A stretch of 64,000 bases of DNA from Rhizobium sp. WYJ-E13. GTDB lineage: Bacteria; Pseudomonadota; Alphaproteobacteria; Rhizobiales; Rhizobiaceae. Below are positions 35,033 through 44,118 of the stretch, one piece after another; position 1 is the first letter of the stretch, and each line of letters opens with the position of its first letter. The position numbers were made by a program, and so were the translations under genes. The stretch spans positions 682,001 to 746,000 of the forward strand of contig NZ_CP076854.1 in the NCBI RefSeq assembly GCF_018987265.1, given 5' to 3'. Below the pieces are notes generated by a model. The model saw only the letters and a program-made list of their open reading frames with translations, was not told the DNA's origin and did not search any database.

Positions 35033-36511
35033 GTGGAATTTCTGCTGGAAGTGGAGGGGCTCAAGAAGTCCTTTGGCGGTGTCGCAGCCCTGCGTGACGG
35101 CCGCTTCCAGCTACGCGCCGGCTCGGTCCATGCGCTGTGTGGCGGCAATGGCGCCGGCAAGTCGACCTTCCTCAAGATCCTGATGGGCATTCACAAGTGT
35201 GATGCCGGCTCGATCCGCCGCCGCGGCCAGGAGGTGGATTTCGCCAGCCCGGCTGACGCGCTTGCCTCCGGCATTGCCATCATCGAGCAGGAGCTGAGCC
35301 CGGTTCCGCATATGACCGTCGCCGAGAACATCTACCTCGGTCGAGAACCGCCAGCCCGGTTCGGCGGCATCGATTTTCGCAGCATGAACCGGGCGGCGCA
35401 GAAGCTGCTCGACGAGCTGGAATTCGATATCCGCGCCACCCAATACATGATGAACCTTTCGGTCGCGCAGATGCAGCTGGTGGAGATCGCCAAGGCGCTC
35501 AGCCACGATGCCGAAGTCATCTTCATGGACGAGCCGACATCGGCCATCGGCGAGCGTGAAGCCCAGCAGCTCTTTGCGGCGATCCGCCGCCTGCAGGCGC
35601 AGGGACGCGGCATCGTCTACGTTTCCCATCGGCTGTCGGAGATCTTCCAGATTGCCGATTCCTACACGGTCTTTCGCGACGGCTCCTTCGTCGGTGCTGG
35701 CGCGCTGTCGGAGATCGACCGGCCGAGCCTGATCCGCATGATCGTCGGACGGGAACTTGCCGAAGAATATATCAAGACCAATACACCGACGTCGGATATC
35801 GGTCTCGAGGTCAGCGCACTCTCCTGCCCTAACAAGATCGAGGATATTTCCTTTGCCGCCCATAAGGGCGAGATCTTCGGCATTTACGGGCTCATGGGCT
35901 CTGGCCGCACGGAGATTTTCAACTGCCTTTTCGGACTCGACAAACCGTCCGCAGGGCGCATCTCGGTCGATGGTGCGGCGATCTCGGTTGCAAAGCCATC
36001 GGATGCGATGGCCCATGGTCTGGCGCTCGTCACTGAAGATCGCAAGCAGACAGGCCTCAATCTCTCGGATTCCGTTCGCGCCAATATCTGCATGGCGAGC
36101 CTGCCTGAACTGAGCCCGGCCTTTTCCATGGACCATGCGAAGGAAGTGGATGCCAGTAAGCGCATGCGCGAACAGTTTCAGATCAAGGCAGCGCGTGACA
36201 CCATGCCGGTGTCGGGCCTTTCCGGCGGCAACCAGCAGAAGGTCGTTCTCGGCAAATGGTTCCTGCGCAACCCTAAGGTCCTGCTGCTGGATGAGCCGAC
36301 ACGCGGCGTCGATGTCGGCGCCAAGCGGGAAATCTATCGCATCATCTGCGACTTCGCCGAAGGCGGCGGCACCGTGGTGATGATCTCATCGGAAATCGAC
36401 GAAGTTCTTGGCATGTCGGACCGCATCATGGTGATGCGTGGCGGCAAGAGCGCCGGAATATACAGCCGGGAGGAGACGAATGCCCAATCACTCGTCCACT
36501 TATCGACCTGA
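35033..36511 (+). CDS. Ribose-type ABC transporter ATPase (two NBDs), polyol locus
   Basis: The protein has 492 residues with two ATPase halves. NBD1 has Walker A GGNGAGKST near residue 37, signature LSVAQMQLVEIAKAL and Walker B VIFMDEPTSAIGE. NBD2 has the usual degenerate Walker A (GLMGSGRTE), LSGGNQQKVVLGKW and an intact LLLDEPTRGVDVG. The start is GTG at 35033, with GGAGGAG 6 bases upstream and no in-frame ATG near. An open frame back to 34781 is not family-like. It begins the second ribose-type operon (35033-44104). Confidence 0.9.
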   Translation: MEFLLEVEGLKKSFGGVAALRDGRFQLRAGSVHALCGGNGAGKSTFLKILMGIHKCDAGSIRRRGQEVDFASPADALASGIAIIEQELSPVPHMTVAENIYLGREPPARFGGIDFRSMNRAAQKLLDELEFDIRATQYMMNLSVAQMQLVEIAKALSHDAEVIFMDEPTSAIGEREAQQLFAAIRRLQAQGRGIVYVSHRLSEIFQIADSYTVFRDGSFVGAGALSEIDRPSLIRMIVGRELAEEYIKTNTPTSDIGLEVSALSCPNKIEDISFAAHKGEIFGIYGLMGSGRTEIFNCLFGLDKPSAGRISVDGAAISVAKPSDAMAHGLALVTEDRKQTGLNLSDSVRANICMASLPELSPAFSMDHAKEVDASKRMREQFQIKAARDTMPVSGLSGGNQQKVVLGKWFLRNPKVLLLDEPTRGVDVGAKREIYRIICDFAEGGGTVVMISSEIDEVLGMSDRIMVMRGGKSAGIYSREETNAQSLVHLST

Positions 36512-37556
36512 CCGGGGTCAGGGCGTTCGTCCGGCGGCAGAGGAGCAGGCAGTGTCAGTGAGTGAGAACAAGAGTGCGGGCGGCTGGTTCAAGACAGAGC
36601 AGCGACGCCTGATCGTGCAGGAATACGGGATCTTCCTCGCCTTCCTGTTGCTGGTCGTTATCCTGTCGTTCTCGAACGAGTTCTTCCTAACCGGCGGCAA
36701 TATTTCCAACGTGCTGCTACAGACGTCGATCAACGGCGTGCTGGCGATCGGCATGACCTTCGTGATCCTCACACGCGGCATCGACCTGTCGGTCGGTTCT
36801 GTCGTGGCTCTCGCCGGCATCGTCAGCGCCAGTTTTGCGACGACTTCGGCGACGGCGGGGGTCGTCGGCTCGCCCTATCCAGTCGCCTTCGGCCTGCTGG
36901 TCGGCGTGCTCGTCGGCATCATCTGCGGCTCGATCTCGGGGGCGATCGTCTCGCGCTTTTCTGTGCCGGCCTTCGTCGCGACACTCGGCATGCTTTCGGC
37001 TGCCCGCGGCATGACGCTGATCTATGGCGGCGGCCGTCCGGTACCTGCGCTTACACCTGCCTTCCGCTGGATCGGCACCGGCGATGTGTTCGGCATTCCC
37101 GCGCCGGTCATTGTGCTCGCGGTCGTCTTTGCGGTCTCCTGGTGGATCCTCAACCGTACGCGGTTCGGTCGCTATATCTATGCCGTTGGCGGCAATCCGC
37201 ATGCGGCCAAGACCTCGGGCATCAATACCGATCGTATCCGCTTCACCGTCTACGTCATTTCCGGCGGCCTGGCAGGGCTTGCGGGCATCCTGCTCAGCGC
37301 CCGCACCGGTTCAGGCCTGCCGCAGGCCGGCGTTGCCTATGAGCTGGACGCGATTGCCGCTGTGGTCATCGGTGGCACGAGCCTTTCTGGCGGTGTTGGC
37401 CGCGTAACAGGAACATTGATCGGCGCGCTCATCATCGGCGTCATGAACAACGGTCTCGATCTGATGGGTATCCAGTCCTACTACCAGCAGGTCCTGAAGG
37501 GCGCCCTCATCGTCGGCGCCGTCATGCTCGACCAGAAACGAAATTTCGGAGTCTGA
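36480..37556 (+). CDS. Ribose-type ABC transporter permease, polyol locus
   Basis: This 358-residue RbsC-like permease has a hydrophobic core from YGIFLAFLLLVVILSFS, the family motif LTRGIDLSVGSVVALAGIVS, FGRYIYAVGGNPHAAKTSGI and GGTSLSGGVGRVTGTLIGAL. ATG at 36480 has GGAGGAG 4-5 bases upstream and overlaps the ATPase end by 32 bp. An alternative GTG at 36552, also with GAGGAG before it, would give 334 residues, nearer the family mean. Only one permease gene is present, so the channel is probably a homodimer. Confidence 0.88.
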   Translation: MPNHSSTYRPDRGQGVRPAAEEQAVSVSENKSAGGWFKTEQRRLIVQEYGIFLAFLLLVVILSFSNEFFLTGGNISNVLLQTSINGVLAIGMTFVILTRGIDLSVGSVVALAGIVSASFATTSATAGVVGSPYPVAFGLLVGVLVGIICGSISGAIVSRFSVPAFVATLGMLSAARGMTLIYGGGRPVPALTPAFRWIGTGDVFGIPAPVIVLAVVFAVSWWILNRTRFGRYIYAVGGNPHAAKTSGINTDRIRFTVYVISGGLAGLAGILLSARTGSGLPQAGVAYELDAIAAVVIGGTSLSGGVGRVTGTLIGALIIGVMNNGLDLMGIQSYYQQVLKGALIVGAVMLDQKRNFGV

Positions 37557-37651
37557 GCTTATCAGCAGAAATTCGGGGCAGGCGCTTCGTTCGCCCCGTC
37601 CGATAGGCAAGCCATGCCGGCAGCCTAAACCCAAAGTGGAGGAAACTGAAA

Positions 37652-38638
37652 ATGAAAAAGCTTCTGATTGTGCTTGCTTCGGCAACGGCGCTGCTGGCGA
37701 CGTCTGCCGCAGCCCAGGAAAAGATCAAGATCGGTGCAGCACCTTACGGCCTGAACGCGGAGTTCATGCAGATCTGGACCGCAGCACTGCAGGATCACCC
37801 GGCCGTCAAGAGCGGTGAAGTCGAACTGACGGTTTTCGATGGCCGCTATGACGCATTGGTCCAGCAGGATCAGTTCAAGACGATGATCACGCAGAAGTAC
37901 AACGCCATCATCTTTGCACCGATCGACGTCGATGCAGGTGCATCTGCCGTTCAGTCTGCGGTCGATGCCGGCATTCCGGTCATCGGCTCCAACACCCGCG
38001 TTAATTCCGACCAGCTGACCTCCTACGTCGGTTCCGACGATACGGTGTCGGGCTATCTCGAAGCCAAGAGCGTTCTGGACAAGATCGGTTGCAAGGGCAA
38101 TGTCGTCATCATCGAAGGCCCAGTCGGCCAGTCTGCGCAGATCCAGCGCCTGCAAGGCAACAAGAAGGCGCTTGCCGAGTGCCCAGATGTGAAGGTTCTC
38201 GAAGACCAGACTGCAAACTGGTCACGTGCCGAAGCCCAGACGCTGATGGAAAACTGGCTGACGTCGCACCCGAACCAGATCAACGGCATTATCGGCCAGA
38301 ACGATGAAATGGCGCTCGGCGCAATCGAGGCGATCAAGGCCGCCGGCCTCGACGTCAAGAGCTTTGCCATTGCCGGCATCGACGGCGTCACCGATGCGCT
38401 GCGTGCGGCCAAGGCCGGCGAGATGACCTCGATCCTTCAGGATGCCCGCGCCCAGGCGCAGGGTGCTTTGGATCTGGCGATCTTCAACGCCAAGAAAGGC
38501 AACTACAAGCCCGAATCCGATATCTGGACCACTTATAAGGACATGCCGTGGAACGACGGCAAGGATAAGACCTATAATGTTCCGTGGACCCCGGTGACGG
38601 CTGAAAACGTCGACAAGCTGCTCTCCACGCGCAAATAA
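37652..38638 (+). CDS. Sugar/polyol-binding protein of a ribose-type importer
   Basis: The protein has 328 residues and a clear Sec signal (MKKLLIVLASATALLATSAA, cleavage after AQ). Type-I binding-protein features include IKIGAAPYGLNAEFMQIWTA, YNAIIFAPIDVDAGASAVQS and GQNDEMALGAIEAIKAAGL. GGAGGAA lies 8 bases before the ATG. It follows the permease by 95 bp and precedes the dehydrogenase and kinase genes, which point to a short polyol or ketose as ligand. A strong hairpin follows. Confidence 0.92.
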   Translation: MKKLLIVLASATALLATSAAAQEKIKIGAAPYGLNAEFMQIWTAALQDHPAVKSGEVELTVFDGRYDALVQQDQFKTMITQKYNAIIFAPIDVDAGASAVQSAVDAGIPVIGSNTRVNSDQLTSYVGSDDTVSGYLEAKSVLDKIGCKGNVVIIEGPVGQSAQIQRLQGNKKALAECPDVKVLEDQTANWSRAEAQTLMENWLTSHPNQINGIIGQNDEMALGAIEAIKAAGLDVKSFAIAGIDGVTDALRAAKAGEMTSILQDARAQAQGALDLAIFNAKKGNYKPESDIWTTYKDMPWNDGKDKTYNVPWTPVTAENVDKLLSTRK

Positions 38639-38646
38639 TCCTCGCT

Positions 38647-38670
38647 GGGGCGGGATGAAGATCCCGCCCC
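38647..38670 (+). terminator. Perfect 10-bp hairpin after the binding-protein gene
   Basis: GGGGCGGGAT / ATCCCGCCCC with loop GAAG lies 8 bp after the stop. There is no T-tract and the operon goes on 28 bp later. It may stabilise the upstream message or attenuate the catabolic genes. Confidence 0.72.
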
Positions 38671-38698
38671 ATATCCCAGACAGATCGAGAACAGAGCC

Positions 38699-39469
38699 AT
38701 GACTGACTCCAAACAGGTTGACCTGAACTTTTCGCTGAGCGGCAAGGTCGCTCTGGTCACGGGCGGCGCATCCGGTATCGGCAGCGCCATTGCATCCGCC
38801 ATGGTTGCCAAAGGCGCCGTCGTTGCCGTCATCGACATCAATGAATCGGTGGCGCAGGCCAAGGCCGAAGAACTCGGCAATGGTGCGAAATCCTTCGTCT
38901 GTGACGTGTCCAATCCGCACTCCGTCGAAAAAGTCGTTGCCGATGTCGAGACTGCGTTCGGCCACATCGATATCGCCGTCAACAGCGCCGGCGTCGTCAT
39001 GCTCGCCCCTGCAGAAGAACTCAGCCTCGATGCATGGGACAAGACCATCGCCATCAATCTGAAGGGCACGTTCCTGGTGTCCCAGGCTGCCGGCCGCGCC
39101 ATGATCAAGGCGGGCCGGGGCGGCAAGATCATCAACATGGCGTCCCAGGCCGGCACGGTCGCCATCGATCAGCACGTTGCCTATTGCGCATCGAAGTTTG
39201 GCGTGATCGGTCTTTCCAAGACGCTTGCTGCCGAGTGGGGAAAGCATGGCATCAACGTCAACACGATCTCTCCAACTGTCGTCCTGACCGATCTCGGCAG
39301 AAAGGCATGGGATGGCCCGCGCGGTGAGGCGCTGAAACAGCGCATCCCGTCCGGACGCTTCGCATTCCCGGAGGAGATTGCGGCGGCGGCGGTGTTCCTC
39401 GCCTCCAACGGCGCCGATATGATCAATGGCGCGGACCTTTTGGTTGACGGTGGCTACACCATTATCTGA
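38699..39469 (+). CDS. SDR sugar-alcohol dehydrogenase, D-threitol dehydrogenase-like
   Basis: This 256-residue classical SDR has the glycine motif TGGASGIGSAIA near residue 20, an acidic residue after beta-2 (VIDIN) favouring NAD, NSAGVV near 97, the catalytic Ser in NMASQAG and YCASK near 162. The C-terminus is NGADLLVDGGYTII. It sits directly before DhaK and DhaL genes. In Mycobacterium, related SDRs oxidise threitol to erythrulose, which a DhaK-type kinase then phosphorylates. The SDR call is firm; the substrate is inferred from that precedent. Confidence 0.85.
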   Translation: MTDSKQVDLNFSLSGKVALVTGGASGIGSAIASAMVAKGAVVAVIDINESVAQAKAEELGNGAKSFVCDVSNPHSVEKVVADVETAFGHIDIAVNSAGVVMLAPAEELSLDAWDKTIAINLKGTFLVSQAAGRAMIKAGRGGKIINMASQAGTVAIDQHVAYCASKFGVIGLSKTLAAEWGKHGINVNTISPTVVLTDLGRKAWDGPRGEALKQRIPSGRFAFPEEIAAAAVFLASNGADMINGADLLVDGGYTII

Positions 39470-39491
39470 TGCGCGGTAGATAGGAGTTATA

Positions 39492-40487
39492 ATGCAGCGG
39501 TTTATCAACAATCCGGATGAGGTCGTCGAGGATACCGTGAAGGGCTTCGTCAAGGCCCATGCCGATATCGTCAGGCTGTCTTCGGACAATCCCCGTGTCA
39601 TCGCCGCCCGTCATGCGCCGGTCTCCGGCAAGGTCGGCGTCATTACCGGCGGTGGTTCGGGTCATGAGCCCGCCTTCATCGGCTATACGGGCCGCAACAT
39701 GCTGGATGCTGTCGCTGTCGGCGAACTCTTCTCTTCGCCAACCGCAAAAAGCTTCCTGGATGCAGCTCGCGCGGCCAATGGCGGCAAGGGTGTCGTCTGC
39801 CTCTATGGCAATTACGCCGGCGACAACATGAATGTGAATATGGCGATCAAGCTTGCGGCGAAGGAAGGCATCGAGATCGCCACGGTCGTTGCCAATGACG
39901 ATGTATGTTCGGCAGGCCCCGAGGAGCGCGAAAAACGCCGCGGCGTTGCCGGCGAAATCTTCATGTGGAAGTGCGGAGCGGCGAAGGCTGCCGAGGGCGC
40001 GAGCCTCGAGGAAGTCCGTGCGACGGCACAGAAGGCGATCGACAATTGCCGATCGATCGGTGTCGGCCTCGGCCCCTGCACGCTGCCCTCTGTCGGCCAT
40101 CCGAATTTCGCCATCGAACCGGGTACGATGGAGGTCGGCATCGGCCATCACGGCGAGCCCGGCGTGCGTGTCGAACCGCTGAAATCGGCCAAGGAAGTTG
40201 CCGAAGAGATGGCGAAGATCGTTCTCGACGACCATCAGCTTGCGGCTGGAACCGAGGTCGCCGTCATCGTCTCCGGTCTCGGCGCCACGCCGCTCAACGA
40301 GCTCTATATTCTTCATGATACGATCGAATCCGAGATCACTGGACGCGGCCTGAAGATCCACAAGGTCTATATCGGCAATTATTTCACATCGCTGGAAATG
40401 GTCGGCGCAACGCTGACCGTGATGGCACTGGACGACGAGCTGAAACGGCTTCTGGATATCGACGTCCAATGCCCGGCGATGCTCTGA
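39492..40487 (+). CDS. dhaK: Dihydroxyacetone/tetrulose kinase, DhaK subunit
   Basis: This 331-residue DhaK binds a short ketose covalently. The residues that matter in E. coli DhaK are present: His in GGGSGHEPAF near residue 57, Asp in VANDDVCSAG near 137 and the substrate-binding His in GIGHHGEPG near 218. The ribosome site is AGGAG before the ATG. dhaL follows 15 bp later. No DhaM phosphotransferase gene is in the window, so phosphate donor (ATP, or DhaM from elsewhere) is open. Substrate could be dihydroxyacetone or erythrulose; the SDR upstream suggests a tetrulose. Confidence 0.88.
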   Translation: MQRFINNPDEVVEDTVKGFVKAHADIVRLSSDNPRVIAARHAPVSGKVGVITGGGSGHEPAFIGYTGRNMLDAVAVGELFSSPTAKSFLDAARAANGGKGVVCLYGNYAGDNMNVNMAIKLAAKEGIEIATVVANDDVCSAGPEEREKRRGVAGEIFMWKCGAAKAAEGASLEEVRATAQKAIDNCRSIGVGLGPCTLPSVGHPNFAIEPGTMEVGIGHHGEPGVRVEPLKSAKEVAEEMAKIVLDDHQLAAGTEVAVIVSGLGATPLNELYILHDTIESEITGRGLKIHKVYIGNYFTSLEMVGATLTVMALDDELKRLLDIDVQCPAML

Positions 40488-40502
40488 AGGGAGGCAGGCG
40501 GA

Positions 40503-41150
40503 ATGCAGCAATTTCAGAATGCCGGGTCGGGCGATATCGTTCTCTCGCTGGCGGACAAGATCATCGAAAACCGCGCCTATCTCAGCGAAATCGACGGCAA
40601 GATCGGCGACGGTGACCACGGCGTCAACATGGCCAAGGGGTTCGGCATGGCTGCCGAACGCATCAAGGGGGCGGACATGTCGCTGGCGCAAGCCTTCGAC
40701 ACACTTGGCACGGTCCTGATGACAGAGATCGGCGGTTCGATGGGGCCGCTCTATGGCGTGATGTTCACCCAATTCGCCGAAACCATTGAAAAGTCTGACG
40801 CGATCGACGCCGCGACCTTCAGCACCATGCTGCGCAATGGCCTCGACGGTGTCAAGGCGATCGGCTCGGCCAAGGTCGGCGACAAGACGCTGCTCGATAC
40901 GCTCGTGCCGGCAATCACGGCATTCGATACGGCGGTCGGCAGCGGCAGATCCTTTGGCGAGGCGCTTACGGGGCTCGTTGCGGCCGCTGAAGCCGGAAGG
41001 GACAGCACGCGCGATCTCGTCGCCAAGATCGGTCGCGCCAGCCGCCTTGGCGAACGGTCGCTCGGCGTGCTCGATGCGGGCGCAACCTCTTGCGCATTGA
41101 TCCTGAAGTCGCTGGCTGATGGCGTAGAGACAAGGCTCCAGCCCGCCTGA
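40503..41150 (+). CDS. dhaL: Dihydroxyacetone/tetrulose kinase, DhaL subunit (copy 1)
   Basis: This 215-residue nucleotide-binding subunit has the Mg-ADP motif DGKIGDGDHGVNMAKGF near residue 33 and the GGSMGPLYGVMF helix near 80. RASRLGERSLGVLDAGATS near the C-terminus is also conserved. All the Asp and His ligands of the GD-x-DHG motif are intact. It partners the DhaK at 39492-40487. GGAGG lies before the ATG. Two hairpins follow (about 41156-41175 and 41198-41219), before the regulator-kinase fusion. Confidence 0.88.
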   Translation: MQQFQNAGSGDIVLSLADKIIENRAYLSEIDGKIGDGDHGVNMAKGFGMAAERIKGADMSLAQAFDTLGTVLMTEIGGSMGPLYGVMFTQFAETIEKSDAIDAATFSTMLRNGLDGVKAIGSAKVGDKTLLDTLVPAITAFDTAVGSGRSFGEALTGLVAAAEAGRDSTRDLVAKIGRASRLGERSLGVLDAGATSCALILKSLADGVETRLQPA

Positions 41151-41197
41151 CAGACCGGGCTTTGGTGAGAGCCCGTGATCCTCCCTTGCATCACCGC

Positions 41198-41219
41198 CCC
41201 GGCCGCTGCGGCGGCCGGG
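41198..41219 (+). terminator. GC-rich hairpin after dhaL copy 1
   Basis: A perfect 9-bp stem CCCGGCCGC / GCGGCCGGG with loop TGCG lies 47 bp after the dhaL stop. There is no T-tract. It could end the transporter-SDR-DhaKL transcript before the separately started fusion gene. Confidence 0.6.
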
Positions 41220-41301
41220 CACAATCGGGCGAGGGCACGTTGAAAACTGCAGCTTTTGCGCTCATCTTCGCCGTCGATTTGGATGAGGGAAACCAGGCAG
41301 G

Positions 41302-43392
41302 ATGACCGCTAAGACATCATCGGCACGAAGGAATGGTACGGCTGATATCGCGGCCGAGCCCATTCCGTTGCGCTACGGAGACGACCCCTATGTATGGGCG
41401 TGCTGGCTCTACTATGAAGACGGCATGACTCAGGGCGATATCGCCGAAACGATGGGCATTTCGCGCGCGACGGTGAACAGCTACCTCGCCGATGCGCGTG
41501 CCCGCGGCATCGTCAATATTTCCATCGAACCCGCGCGGTTAAGCTCACTGACCATCGCCCAGGAGCTGAAGCGGCATTTTGGCCTGCACGACTGTCTTGT
41601 CGTGCCGAGCGACGACAATACCCGTCCATTGATCGAGCGGCTCGGCTCAGCAGGCGCCCAGGCCCTGCAGAAGATCCTCAAATCCGGCGACACGCTGGCG
41701 GTTGTCTGGGGGCGTACGATCATGGCGGTCGGCGAGCAGGCTTCCATTCCGGGGCTTCAGGATATGACCGTCGTGCAGGCGACGGGCGGAACGAGCGCGA
41801 CTTTCGCCTATACGCCGGAACTCTGTGCCGCGGCTTTTGCCGATGCGGTCGATGCCAAGCTCATCAATATTGCAGCACCTGCCATCGTCTCCAGCTCCGC
41901 GGTCCGCGATGTGTTCCTGCGCGAGCCGCTGATCGACGGGCAGTTCGAGGCGCTTTCACGGGCGAACAAGGTGATCTTCGGCATCGCCTCCATGCGGCCG
42001 AATTCCACCATCCATACAAGCGGCTTTTTCGATTCCGTATCGCTGCAGGACTATCTGGCCAAGGATGCGACCGGTGTGGTGGCGGGCCGTTTTATCGACG
42101 GTCACGGACGCCCTGTCGCGGGACCGCTGGACGACCGCACGGTCGGCATATCGCTCGATCTGTTGAAGAAAATCAACACGCGCATCGCCGTTGCCGGCGG
42201 TTTCGACAAAGTGCCGGCCATTCTTGCTGCACTCCGTGGTGGCTATGTCAATGTGCTCATCACCGATGCCGCGACCGGCCGCGGCATTCTCAATGCCGAT
42301 GGCGTGACGGAGGTCGATCAGAAGCTCTCGCAACGCCCGAAGGTGGACAGCGAGATCACCACACCGCCGACTGGCTTCCGCACTCATATCAAGAAGTTCC
42401 TGAACAACCCCGACGATGTCGTGGAAGAAATGCTCGATGGCGTCGTCAAGGCACATGCGAGCTACCTTCGCCCGGTCGACAGTTCCCACCGTGCGCTCGT
42501 TGCCCGTTCAGGTCCGCGAGCCGGCAAGGTCGGTCTGGTCGTCGGGGGTGGCACGGGGCATGAGCCGGCCTTTCTCGGCTATGTCGGCAAGGGGCTTGCC
42601 GATGCGGTCGCGGTCGGCAACATCTTTTCCTCGCCGCCACCGGGGCCGATCCTGCAATGCGCCAAGGCGGCATCGGGCGGAGCGGGGGTACTCTTCGTCT
42701 ATGGCAATTACGCCGGTGATGTGATGAACTTCGAGATGGCCGCCGAGATGGCCGCGGAGGAGAATATCGAGGTCCGCACGGTCGTGACGACCGACGATAT
42801 CTCTTCCTCGCCCTTGGAGGACCGGGATGGTCGCCGCGGTGTTGCCGGCAATTTCTTCATCTTCAAGATCGCCGGTGCAGCCTGCGACCGCGGCCTGTCG
42901 CTCGATGCCTGCGAAGCCGTAACCCGCAAGGCCAATGCACGGACCTTCACCATGGGTGTCGCGCTTGAACCCAGTTCGCTGCCGCAGACGCGTCGCCATA
43001 ATTTCGAGATCGGACCTGATGACATCGAGATCGGTATGGGTATCCATGGCGAGCCCGGCGTGATGCGGGAGAGGATGATGAGCGCCGATGCCGTCGTCGA
43101 TGTCGTCATGGACAGGATTTTCTCGGAGATGAAAGCGGTCTCGGGAGATCGTGTCGCCGTGCTGGTCAATTCCTTCGGCGGCACGCCTCTGATGGAGCTC
43201 TACATTCTCTTCAGGCGCGTGGAACAGCGGCTGAGTGCAAAGGGCATCAAGATCGAGGCGAATTGGGTGGGGCATTATTGCACATCGCTCGACATGGTCG
43301 GCGCATCCATATCGGTCCTGCATCTCGATCAGGAACTGACGGATATGCTGCATCATCCTTGCGATACGGCATTCCTCAGGGTCGTAGACTGA
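41302..43392 (+). CDS. SorC-type sugar-binding transcriptional regulator fused to a DhaK kinase domain
   Basis: This single chain has 696 residues. About residues 30-75 form a helix-turn-helix (YYEDGMTQGDIAETMGISRA), followed to about 335 by a SorC/DeoR-type sugar-sensor domain (GDTLAVVWGRTIMAVGEQAS, VVQATGGTSATFAYTPELCA). From about 355 a complete DhaK domain begins (THIKKFLNNPDDVVEEMLDG), with GGGTGHEPAF, TTDDISSSP and GMGIHGEPG, so all three key residues of DhaK are kept. The join is a short linker near PPTGFRTH. It could bind DNA and bind ketose covalently in one molecule. A second dhaL follows 55 bp later. The architecture is known from rhizobial genome annotation; I know of no functional study. 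Confidence 0.9.
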   Translation: MTAKTSSARRNGTADIAAEPIPLRYGDDPYVWACWLYYEDGMTQGDIAETMGISRATVNSYLADARARGIVNISIEPARLSSLTIAQELKRHFGLHDCLVVPSDDNTRPLIERLGSAGAQALQKILKSGDTLAVVWGRTIMAVGEQASIPGLQDMTVVQATGGTSATFAYTPELCAAAFADAVDAKLINIAAPAIVSSSAVRDVFLREPLIDGQFEALSRANKVIFGIASMRPNSTIHTSGFFDSVSLQDYLAKDATGVVAGRFIDGHGRPVAGPLDDRTVGISLDLLKKINTRIAVAGGFDKVPAILAALRGGYVNVLITDAATGRGILNADGVTEVDQKLSQRPKVDSEITTPPTGFRTHIKKFLNNPDDVVEEMLDGVVKAHASYLRPVDSSHRALVARSGPRAGKVGLVVGGGTGHEPAFLGYVGKGLADAVAVGNIFSSPPPGPILQCAKAASGGAGVLFVYGNYAGDVMNFEMAAEMAAEENIEVRTVVTTDDISSSPLEDRDGRRGVAGNFFIFKIAGAACDRGLSLDACEAVTRKANARTFTMGVALEPSSLPQTRRHNFEIGPDDIEIGMGIHGEPGVMRERMMSADAVVDVVMDRIFSEMKAVSGDRVAVLVNSFGGTPLMELYILFRRVEQRLSAKGIKIEANWVGHYCTSLDMVGASISVLHLDQELTDMLHHPCDTAFLRVVD

Positions 43393-43447
43393 AAAAAGAG
43401 AAGACAGCATCCCAGGGGCTGGGCTGCATGGAATTGGGAGGATACGC

Positions 43448-44104
43448 ATGTCGGCAAACGCAGCCCGCCGCCTCAGCAGGATGTTTCACCGGATCTCGGT
43501 CGCAATTTCGGCTGAGAAGGACCATCTCTCCGATCTGGATGGCGCGATCGGCGATGCCGATCACGGCATCACAATGGCACTCGGTTTCCAGGCGGTGAAT
43601 GGCGAACTGGCAAAGCGCGATCTCGATGAGATGCCGCCCTCAGAGGTGTTTTCAATTGCCGCCTCGGCCTTTCTCGATGCCGTCGGTGCGTCGACGGGAC
43701 CTCTCTATGCGACGGCTTTTCGCAAGGCGGCGCAGGTCCTGAAGCAGGACGAAGCGCTCTCGGTTGCCGGCCAGGCGGCGATCGTCGAGGCGATGACATC
43801 AGGTATCAGGGAACGCGGCAAGGGACAGCGCGGCGACAAGACGATGCTGGATGCCTGGATCCCGGCAACCGAAGCGGCAGCCGCCGCACGCGACCGGCAG
43901 GCGAGCGTTTCGACCATGTGGGCGGAGATTGTCGACGCCGCCGATGCCGGCGCCCGCTCGACACGCTCCATGGTCGCCACCCGCGGCCGCGCCGCCCGCC
44001 TCGGCGAACGATCGCTCGGCCATATTGATCCCGGCGCCGCATCGGCCGTTGTCATCATCAAGGCAATGAAGGACACGTTCACGGAGAATGAGCCGGCGGA
44101 GTGA
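43448..44104 (+). CDS. dhaL: DhaL subunit (copy 2), probable partner of the fusion protein
   Basis: This 218-residue protein has the motif DGAIGDADHGITMALGF near residue 34 and GASTGPLYATAFRKAAQVL. GRAARLGERSLGHIDPGAAS follows near the C-terminus. It differs clearly from copy 1, so the two are paralogues rather than a recent duplication. GGGAGG lies 6 bases before the ATG. The position right after the regulator-DhaK fusion suggests a dedicated pair. Confidence 0.87.
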   Translation: MSANAARRLSRMFHRISVAISAEKDHLSDLDGAIGDADHGITMALGFQAVNGELAKRDLDEMPPSEVFSIAASAFLDAVGASTGPLYATAFRKAAQVLKQDEALSVAGQAAIVEAMTSGIRERGKGQRGDKTMLDAWIPATEAAAAARDRQASVSTMWAEIVDAADAGARSTRSMVATRGRAARLGERSLGHIDPGAASAVVIIKAMKDTFTENEPAE

Positions 44105-44118
44105 TCCACCGGCTCCAG

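Noticed and set aside
35033..37556. The second ribose-type transporter as a recent duplicate of the first (30980-34490)
   Set aside because: The ATPases and permeases differ throughout, gene order and permease number differ, and the binding proteins have different sizes; they are old paralogues.
39462..41222. A 586-codon open frame on the minus strand opposite DhaK and DhaL
   Set aside because: It spans two unrelated real genes and their spacer and is rich in His, Arg and Asp as antisense shadows are.
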